Assembly: GCA_023398955.1 (NCBI GenBank)
Contig: JAEWRL010000147.1
Coordinates: 41,100 to 105,099, forward strand
Reading direction: 5' to 3'
Length of the DNA stretch: 64,000 bases
DNA from: Pseudomonadota bacterium
GTDB taxonomy: Bacteria > Myxococcota_A > Polyangia > Polyangiales > Polyangiaceae
Shown here: in pieces, positions 58,725-64,000 of the stretch
Numbering within the stretch: the stretch's first letter is position 1
Layout of the letters: every line of letters begins with the position of its first letter
The notes under the pieces: model-generated
Told to the model about the DNA's origin: nothing
Seen by the model: only the letters and a program-made list of their open reading frames with translations
Databases searched by the model: none
Made by a program: the position numbers and the translations under genes

Positions 58725-60923
58725 ATGCGACAACCCCACCAGTTCCACCGACGTCTCGTTTCGTCCTTCTGCGTTGGCAGCGTTCTCTTGAGCTCGTCTT
58801 GTGGCGACGGAGACCGAACCGGTAACACGGGTAGCCCGCCAATCATTGCCACCCCTGACGACGAAGCCGATCTGGAGGCCACCGACCAAGCGTTTCCACA
58901 GTCTGTCGCTTCCGGTGATCCGCGACCAACGAGCGTCATCCTGTGGACACGCCTCGCCCCGAGGATCGCGGGCAGCGGCCGTGAGATCTCCTTGGATCTC
59001 GTGCTGAGCCGCGATAGCGGGTTCGAGGACGTCGTCATGCGGCGCACGGTACCACTAAGCGCCTCAAACGATTTCGTCGCGAAGGTGCGGGTCGACGACC
59101 TGTCGCCAGACACGAGGTACTTCTACCGATTCGAGTATGGAACAGATCAGGGCCACGTCAGGAGCCGCATGGGCCGAACTCGAACGGCACCAGCACCTTC
59201 ATCGGAGCGCCCAGCGCGTTTCGCGTTCTTCTCGTGTCAGGACTACGAAGGGCGCTACTACAACGCCTACGCGCACCTCCTCGGCCGCTACGGCGAAGAC
59301 GATCTCGACTTCTTCGTCTTTCTTGGGGACTACATCTACGAAACGACGAGCTCCGGGGGTCGAGACGACGGTCGTCACATCGAGTTCGAAGACACAGCCG
59401 GTGCCCTTCCCTTGACAGCGAGCTTCATGGGGCATCCGGGGTTAGCAGCGAACAGCCTTGCCAACTACCGGCAGCTCTATCAACGCTATCGCGGGGATCC
59501 CGTCCTTCAGCGGCTGCACGAGCGATACCCGGTCATCGCGATCTGGGACGACCATGAGTTCTCGGACGACAGCTGGCAAGCGCATGGGACCTACTTTGCC
59601 GGGGCCGAGAACGAGCTCTCTGTCGAGCGTAAACGCAACGCGGAGAGGGCCTTCTTCGAGTACATGCCCATTGATGTGGGGCTCGACGCGAGCGGGGACT
59701 TCTCCATCCCCACCGACGCTCCCAGCGATCAGACGAAGATCTACAGAAGCTTCCGTTGGGGCGCTCACCTCGACCTCCTGCTGACGGACTACCGCACGTT
59801 CCGCCCGGACCATCCGATCCCGGAAGAGGCTTTCCCGGGAGCCATCGCAATTCCCCAGGGGGCGCGTGTACCCACTCTGGACCCGTACGTGGACCTCACG
59901 GAACCTGGCTACGCGAGAGAGCGTGAACAGGCGCTCGCGATGGTAGCCGAGCTCTACCATGCCGCTGGAATGCCGCCGGACGCTGCTGGAACCAGCGCCG
60001 ACGCCGCGCTTACCAGGTTCGTGAGCGCCAGGTGGCTCGACGGCATGAGCGAGGCGGCTGGCGGCTGGCCCATCTTCGCTCCAGAAGCCGTCGCGAGCAT
60101 GCCGCGCGGAGTGTCCTTTGCAGCCCTAGGAAAAACGGAGCTCTTCTCGTCGGTCGGCTCCCGCTATCTCATCAACCAAGAGCTCTACCATTCCTACGCC
60201 AGCTACCGGGCAGCGCAGGCGGGAGGCGTGCTCCCCGACGTGTACGGACCCGAGCAAGAGCGCTGGCTGGATGATAGCCTCGCCGAGAGCGAGACGACGT
60301 GGCGGATCGTCGCGAGCTCCATCTCCTTCCTGCCCCTACTACTCGACTTCACCCACCCCCTAGTGGCTGGGCTGCTTCCGGAGGAGTTCCCCGAATCGCT
60401 GCGTCAACCGCTGCAGCTGAACGCCGATCAGTGGGACGGCTTTCCGCTCAAGAAGCAGGAAGTCCTTGCACTCCTGGGACAGAGGCCGAATACGGTCATC
60501 ATCTCCGGAGACATCCATTCGTCGTTCGCTGGGGGACACAACCTCGGCCGCGAAGGGACGCATCCCGTCTTCGAGCTGACGGGCACGGCCGTGTCCTCCG
60601 TGACCATGCAGGGCTTCGTTAGCGAGCTCGCTCGCGAGCGGGGACTCGAGGGCGCCGAGTCCTTCGCGAACCGCCTGGCGTCGCTCTTTCTCCTCTCCGC
60701 CGCCGGGAATCCTCTCATTCCTCATGAGTCCCTCGAGTATGCGGTCACGGGCTCGAACGGTTACGTGGTGGTGGAGGTGAACGAGGAGGCAGTTGAAGCG
60801 TCCTTCCACCACTACCCCTCGGAGCATGTCTTCACTTCTTACTATGGCGACGCGGCGGCGCTCGAGGCACTCTTCACCGAGGACCGCCTCGTCCTGCGTC
60901 CGGACGAGCTGACCAGGGAGTGA
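58725..60923 (+). CDS. PhoD-family alkaline phosphatase/phosphodiesterase, lipoprotein
   Basis: A 732-residue protein. Lipobox LSSSC gives Cys26. SVASGDPRPTSVILWTRLAP starts the N-terminal PhoD domain; the metallophosphatase core has FFSCQDYEGRYY, FLGDYIYE, WDDHEFSDDSW and ISGDIHSSFAGG, the usual Ca/Fe ligands. It should hydrolyse phosphodi- or monoesters outside the inner membrane for phosphate supply. No Pho box recognised. Confidence 0.9.
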   Translation: MRQPHQFHRRLVSSFCVGSVLLSSSCGDGDRTGNTGSPPIIATPDDEADLEATDQAFPQSVASGDPRPTSVILWTRLAPRIAGSGREISLDLVLSRDSGFEDVVMRRTVPLSASNDFVAKVRVDDLSPDTRYFYRFEYGTDQGHVRSRMGRTRTAPAPSSERPARFAFFSCQDYEGRYYNAYAHLLGRYGEDDLDFFVFLGDYIYETTSSGGRDDGRHIEFEDTAGALPLTASFMGHPGLAANSLANYRQLYQRYRGDPVLQRLHERYPVIAIWDDHEFSDDSWQAHGTYFAGAENELSVERKRNAERAFFEYMPIDVGLDASGDFSIPTDAPSDQTKIYRSFRWGAHLDLLLTDYRTFRPDHPIPEEAFPGAIAIPQGARVPTLDPYVDLTEPGYAREREQALAMVAELYHAAGMPPDAAGTSADAALTRFVSARWLDGMSEAAGGWPIFAPEAVASMPRGVSFAALGKTELFSSVGSRYLINQELYHSYASYRAAQAGGVLPDVYGPEQERWLDDSLAESETTWRIVASSISFLPLLLDFTHPLVAGLLPEEFPESLRQPLQLNADQWDGFPLKKQEVLALLGQRPNTVIISGDIHSSFAGGHNLGREGTHPVFELTGTAVSSVTMQGFVSELARERGLEGAESFANRLASLFLLSAAGNPLIPHESLEYAVTGSNGYVVVEVNEEAVEASFHHYPSEHVFTSYYGDAAALEALFTEDRLVLRPDELTRE

Positions 60924-61029
60924 GCCACGGGTCGAGAGTGACCCGGCAGCCATCAGCAAGGTTGGACGGCGCCAGAACCCCAAATAGAGCCATTGAGCGG
61001 ACCCACGGACAGGGTGCTAGAATCGGCAC

Positions 61030-61524
61030 GTGAGCAACCCTGCCCCACGCTGGATCATCGACCTGGACGACCCTCGCGCACACCCAACAGAAATCTGGAA
61101 GCGACTTTCCACAGAGGACCGGTCTACGATCGCATTCCGGAGTACTATCTCTTCGGCAGGCACCATATGACTCTCCCTGCCTGGGAGCTCGAGGGGGACC
61201 CGTACCGTCGCCGGATACCGCAGAGTGGACGTTTCACATCAACGGTGCTGGGGCTCGAGCTGTGGCTGGACGGGGCTCGCCTGCGGTTCTCGGTGGGGGA
61301 CGCGCCCGTGCCCTATGCGGATGAGCTCATCGAGCGCGTCTGTCGACTCTCGAACGAAGCTCGAGGGCGGGTCGAGCTTACTGGAGGCGGAGTTGGCGGA
61401 CGCACACCGTCCGAGCATGGAAGCTCAACGACGCCAAGAAGAAGAGCAGCGCAAGCGCGAGGAAGCAGAGGAGGAGCTCGGTCGGCTCCGCGCCGAGCTG
61501 GATCGGCTCCGTCGCTCTACGTAG
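61030..61524 (+). pseudogene. Degraded Uma2-family putative nuclease gene
   Basis: Three pieces of one Uma2-type (PD-(D/E)XK-like) protein sit in two frames. From the GTG at 61030 a 45-codon frame reads RWIIDLDDPRAHPTEIWKRL, the family N-terminus. In another frame, from about 61120, VYDRIPEYYLFG to LSNEA gives the family C-terminal half (IPEYxxF, GRFTSTVLGLELWL). The first frame then resumes near 61390 with the coiled-coil tail (EEQRKREEAEEELGRLRAEL). The middle part with the catalytic core is missing. An internal deletion plus a second frameshift explain it. It cannot make an intact enzyme. Confidence 0.75.
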
Positions 61525-61528
61525 TCGG

Positions 61529-62284
61529 GTGGTCGTGACGCCAGTGAGAAGACCCGTCATCGCCATTACCCTCTGCATCGATAGGGGTCAGCGTTGGCGT
61601 CCGGGTCACGACTACCTGTACGTCAACAGGGCCTACTCCCAGCGGGTGCAAGAAGCGGGTGGCACGCCCTTCCTAGTGAGCTTCGACACGCCCTGTCATG
61701 CCGTACTGGAGCTTTGCGATGCGATCATCGTTACTGGTGGGGGCGATTTGCCAGCAACGCGTGAAGAACTGGCCGGCCGCGTCGAGGTCTCGACGCATGG
61801 AGCCCTCGGAGCGCAAGCCAGCAGCGCGGGCGCGGGCAGGACGGCTGCCGAAGACGCTGAGCGCATCGCGTGGGAGCGAGCCCTCCTGGACGGCGCAGCC
61901 GGTCGGGCGCTGCCCGTGCTCGGGATCTGTTATGGGATGCAGCTTCTCAATCTGCATTTCGGGGGCAAGCTGTACCGGGAGCTGCGCACCGAACACCTCC
62001 AGGCCATCGATCATGGGGGCGGCGATCGCTCGACGATGCATGGCCTGAGGCTCCAACCGAGCCGCCTGCTGAGCGTGCTCTCAGCCTCACCAGTGGTGAA
62101 CTCCTGCCACCGCCAAGCCGTTGCCGAAGTCGCGCCCGGCTTCTCCGCGACTGCGTATGGCCCAGACGGGATCGTGGAGGCCATAGAGCGAGACCTCTTC
62201 TTTGGGATCGAGTGGCACCCCGAAACGGACTCGAGCGGAGCCGCTGTCTTCGAACGCTTCGTGTGGCTCGCGAAAACTCCATGA
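61529..62284 (+). CDS. Peptidase C26 / gamma-glutamyl-GABA hydrolase-like amidotransferase-fold protein
   Basis: A 251-residue protein from a GTG (a second GTG is two codons on). It has the class-I glutamine amidotransferase fold: nucleophile elbow LGICYGMQLLN, IIVTGGGDLPA before it and the catalytic His/Glu in FGIEWHPE. It resembles PuuD-type gamma-glutamyl-GABA hydrolases, but the substrate is uncertain. The start is 5 bases after the Uma2 remnant. Confidence 0.85.
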   Translation: MVVTPVRRPVIAITLCIDRGQRWRPGHDYLYVNRAYSQRVQEAGGTPFLVSFDTPCHAVLELCDAIIVTGGGDLPATREELAGRVEVSTHGALGAQASSAGAGRTAAEDAERIAWERALLDGAAGRALPVLGICYGMQLLNLHFGGKLYRELRTEHLQAIDHGGGDRSTMHGLRLQPSRLLSVLSASPVVNSCHRQAVAEVAPGFSATAYGPDGIVEAIERDLFFGIEWHPETDSSGAAVFERFVWLAKTP

Positions 62285-62314
62285 GCGCGAACACCCTCGA
62301 CGAGTCGTACCGGG

Positions 62315-64000
62315 CTACTTCACTGTGTAGTCGAGGGCATGGATGTTCGGTGAACCCGGCACAGGATAGAAGACCGTCAGACGGTCCTCCTCGGCCAGGC
62401 GCGCCGTATCGATGAGCGGATCGGAGAAGAAGCGTCCCGAATCCGAGGCATCGAGGAGGGCCCAATCGGTGTACGAGCTGGCGGCCGACGCGGCTGCGAT
62501 GCGCAGATCCGGGAGAACGGCGTAGAGGTTGTCACTGGCCGCCACGGCGAGCTTACCGCGGAAGTTCGCGACGACCGGCAAGCTGAGGGACCCGCGAGTC
62601 CATTGCCCCGCGCCGCGCCTCCAGTAATGGAAGAACTCGCTCTTCGTCCGCGCGCTGGTGAAGTCTCGATCGTCTGCTGGCCCGTCCGGCATGTGGGAGA
62701 GCAGCACGTGGACCCGCCCCTGCGCATCGACAGCCAGATGCTCCTGATTGATGAGCCCCCGATTCTGACCAATGGCGTGAACGCGCAGCCCGGCCGTGTT
62801 CGCGGTCGCGGGCATCACACCCGTGACGGCCAACTGGGCGCCATAATCATCGTGCCAGGTCCTCCCGTCGTCGTCGCTGTACATATACAGCAGGTCGTGG
62901 TTCGTGGAGGCGTCCGGCGTCTCGCGCCAGCACCATGCCGCATGGAGGCGCCCACCCCCGCGCGTATAGGCGAGACCATGGAGGTAACCGTTGACGTTCG
63001 TCGCCACCCCATCGATGTACTTGCCAAGCTCCGTCCAAGTGTGGGTTGCACCGTCATACTCCCAGAGATGCTCGTCGCCTGCACCGCTCTCACCAATGCG
63101 CGCGCTGAGCAGCATGCGCGTGCCGCCCGGTTCGGTCACGAACCGCGGGTAGGTGACGAGGTGGACCGGGGAACCACCGACAAGAGCGCTCGTCACCGGC
63201 GTGAAGCTCGAGGCCGCCCAGGTCGCCGTTTCCGGCGCGCTCACGAATCCTTCCACCGAGCGACGGTAGTGGAGGGTGTCCCCGTGATGATCGAAGGCGA
63301 GGTGGAGCGTGCCGTCCTCAGGGCAGATTCCTATCGATATCGTGTTGTGGGCGTCGTCGGCGGTGTTCGAGTAGTCAGTGAGGTCGAACTTCGCCCACTC
63401 CCCCGAGGGCAGCCTTCGCCGCGCCAGCACGATGTTTCGATTGGTGTTCCAGAACGCGGCATATTGGTAGCCCGCGTAGCTGACGATTCCATCCTGTTGA
63501 AACGACTCGCCGTTGAGGTACCCACCATAAGAGACGACGGTGAGTCCGGAGTAGGTCAGAAGCCCGTCGGAGTCCTTCGTGACGGCGACGGGCGGAGTGT
63601 CCGCCACTCCACCCTGGCCAGCCCCGGCGCCAGCGCTTCCGGCGCCTCCGCCGTCGCCAGCGCGACCACCGACCGGACCAACCCCACCCGAATGGCCCCC
63701 ACTCGCCGTTGTGCCGCCATTGCTCGGCGCCGCACCTGCTGCCCCCCCGAGGGAGTCAGCGGGCTTTCCACCCGTTGACACATCACCCGTGGATTCGCCG
63801 CCTCCGGCGTCTCCGACGCTGCCTCCGCTGGCACCCAGGCTCCCCCCTGCCGGGGCGCCCCCTCCCGGGAAGCCGCCTGCCGGTGTCCCACCCGTTGCCC
63901 CCCCACTCGCGGCGCCCCCGGAGCCATTGCCACCGCCAGCCGAGGTCGCTCTCCCTCCTGACGACGCGCCGCCCAGCTCGGCAGGCCCGCGCCCCGAAGA
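62315..64000 (-). CDS. Secreted BNR-4 repeat protein, N-terminus beyond the window
   Basis: The frame is open from the stop at 62315 to the right edge, at least 562 codons. An internal GTG at 63781 is not the true start because the Gly/Ser/Ala-rich reading continues upstream. The distal part is a Gly/Ser spacer; the last ~430 residues are a BNR_4 propeller (VVSYGGYLNGESFQQDG, NTISIGICPEDGTLHLAFDH, YMYSDDDGRTWHDD). Some BNR_4 proteins are polysaccharide lyases of the ulvan-lyase type, so it may bind or cut a sugar polymer. No Myxococcota sorting tail at its C-terminus. Confidence 0.85.
   Translation of the reverse strand, partial: SSGRGPAELGGASSGGRATSAGGGNGSGGAASGGATGGTPAGGFPGGGAPAGGSLGASGGSVGDAGGGESTGDVSTGGKPADSLGGAAGAAPSNGGTTASGGHSGGVGPVGGRAGDGGGAGSAGAGAGQGGVADTPPVAVTKDSDGLLTYSGLTVVSYGGYLNGESFQQDGIVSYAGYQYAAFWNTNRNIVLARRRLPSGEWAKFDLTDYSNTADDAHNTISIGICPEDGTLHLAFDHHGDTLHYRRSVEGFVSAPETATWAASSFTPVTSALVGGSPVHLVTYPRFVTEPGGTRMLLSARIGESGAGDEHLWEYDGATHTWTELGKYIDGVATNVNGYLHGLAYTRGGGRLHAAWCWRETPDASTNHDLLYMYSDDDGRTWHDDYGAQLAVTGVMPATANTAGLRVHAIGQNRGLINQEHLAVDAQGRVHVLLSHMPDGPADDRDFTSARTKSEFFHYWRRGAGQWTRGSLSLPVVANFRGKLAVAASDNLYAVLPDLRIAAASAASSYTDWALLDASDSGRFFSDPLIDTARLAEEDRLTVFYPVPGSPNIHALDYTVK

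Overview
The window looks like chromosomal DNA of a Myxococcota bacterium, probably Polyangiales (Sorangium-like). The evidence is high GC with strong GC3 bias, two C-terminal Cys/membrane/Arg tails of the MYXO-CTERM type, several secreted proteins with long Gly/Ser/Ala spacers, two eukaryotic-like Ser/Thr kinases and many lipoproteins. This is inference from protein style; no rRNA or other marker gene is present.

Layout. (1) 1-6710: a DUF4105 protein running off the left edge, a cNMP-binding diguanylate cyclase, two small lipoproteins, a membrane Ser/Thr kinase and an acidic outer-membrane-type protein. (2) 6711-19142: a compact nitrogen-fixation island, all on the + strand: nifA, a 676-bp control region with a sigma-54 promoter and three CCTGT...ACAGG inverted repeats, then nifH, nifD, nifK, nifE, nifN, nifB (with a NifX-like domain), a nif-type [2Fe-2S] ferredoxin and nifV. 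All six genes of the usual minimal set (HDKENB) are intact with cluster-binding residues in place. NifD carries a Clostridium-type insertion and NifK is short, so the enzyme is of the anaerobe-type lineage. nifU, nifS, nifX, nifQ, nifI and draT/G are not in the window. (3) 19178-23480: pqiABC lipid-transport operon, converging on a YqjE/YqjD-like membrane pair. (4) 23693-30494: PfpI protein, pyruvate-oxidase-like ThDP enzyme, enolase-superfamily enzyme, large FAD/Fe-S oxidoreductase and a small Rho-N-type protein, closely packed, probably an oxidative carbon-use module. (5) 30749-33925: a CAP-domain lipoprotein with a 39-bp tandem repeat and two secreted CxxCH proteins. (6) 33952-40870: SulP transporter, a short-repeat array, an acetyltransferase, a TPR protein, and a zinc-finger Ser/Thr kinase beside a sigma factor. 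(7) 41241-47171: an operon of unknown function joined by stop/start overlaps: three-winged-helix protein, P-loop ATPase with a possible degenerate nuclease-like domain, large Ig/propeller lipoprotein, small protein. This is the best candidate for an undescribed system. (8) 47322-51835: MacAB-like ABC exporter with two permeases and an adaptor. (9) 52250-64000: cell-surface and hydrolase genes: GT2, PHB-depolymerase-type esterase, sulfotransferase-like protein, GT4, PhoD phosphatase, a Uma2 pseudogene, a class-I amidotransferase-fold hydrolase, and a BNR-repeat protein running off the right edge.

How they fit together. NifA plus sigma-54 should switch on nifH and the genes behind it. NifH/D/K form nitrogenase; NifE/N/B and NifV build FeMo-cofactor; the ferredoxin may supply electrons or serve assembly. 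Fe-S assembly, molybdate supply and electron delivery must come from elsewhere in the genome. No tRNA, rRNA, CRISPR, prophage or intact insertion sequence was seen.
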